This document shows positions 10,941-11,013 of a stretch of 11,013 nucleotides of DNA, piece by piece. This DNA comes from DAOTXR01 sp034435375 (GTDB taxonomy: Bacteria > Chloroflexota > Anaerolineae > Aggregatilineales > UBA3940). The first letter of the stretch is position 1. Each line of letters begins with the position of its first letter. A program made the position numbers and the translations under genes. Where the stretch lies: assembly GCA_034435375.1 (NCBI GenBank), contig DAOTXR010000016.1, positions 1 to 11,013 of the forward strand, read 5' to 3'. The notes below the pieces were generated by a model that saw only the letters and a list, made by a program, of their open reading frames with translations, was not told the DNA's origin and did no database searches.

Positions 10941-11013
10941 AGCCTCACCCCCGACCTCGCTGTGCTCGGTCTGCCCCCTCTCCACATTGTGGAGAGGGGG
11001 AGGGAGAGCCGCC
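10941..11013 (+). repeat. Palindromic repeat family, copy D (cut by the window edge)
   Basis: Begins AGCCTCACCCCC at 10941. Core hairpin CCCCCTCTCCAC-ATT-GTGGAGAGGGGG (10974-11000) is perfect, 12 bp with a 3-nt loop. It continues GAGAGCCGCC, as copy B does in its own orientation (reverse strand). The closing terminal repeat expected after this lies beyond the window. A 13-bp palindrome CTGATC-T-GATCAG (10930-10942) abuts the left end. It follows the ferritin gene and could also help end its transcript. Confidence 0.7.

Overview
The window is GC-rich and gene-dense. It looks chromosomal and bacterial. My best guess is a Chloroflexota (Anaerolineae-like) genome: it combines a MoeA protein fused to a periplasmic-binding-like domain, a CAP-domain protein with a Thr/Pro-rich stalk, a secreted subtilase and a thioferritin-type Dps-like protein. 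This taxonomic call is inference from gene content only; there is no rRNA or marker gene in the window. No tRNA, rRNA, CRISPR array or complete insertion sequence was seen.

Layout. Minus strand, right to left from about 9.54 kb: an alpha/beta hydrolase, a two-helix membrane protein (8-nt gap), a polytopic membrane protein (4-nt stop/start overlap) and a MoeA-PBP fusion (64-nt gap). These are probably one transcription unit, closed by a hairpin plus T4 terminator at 5151-5177. Next come a small Coa1-family membrane protein, a 433-bp gene-free leader, a membrane-anchored CAP-domain protein, and a secreted S8 subtilase. A perfect hairpin at positions 1-23 may end that run. Plus strand, from 9.64 kb: a PerR/Fur-type regulator with a clear sigma70-like promoter and a strong intrinsic terminator, then a Dps-like ferritin.

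The standout is the MoeA-PBP gene. Its open reading frame is interrupted, in frame, by about 511 bp (6283-6793) encoding a DUF559-type (Vsr/PD-(D/E)XK-like) endonuclease domain. Two palindromic repeats of 59 and 88 bp bracket that domain. Further copies of the same repeat family lie at 104-190 and at the right edge (10941-11013). Both flanking copies are in the same orientation and are translated in the same repeat phase. The arrangement looks like a repeat-bounded mobile nuclease module that inserted between two core motifs of the MoeA fold while keeping the host frame open, comparable in principle to Rickettsia palindromic elements but carrying a nuclease. It shows no intein splicing motifs.

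Other functional themes are oxidative-stress and iron handling (PerR plus thioferritin), molybdenum-cofactor insertion or sensing (MoeA-PBP), and extracytoplasmic proteins (subtilase, CAP). The two central membrane proteins are not recognised; one carries a four-cysteine cluster.
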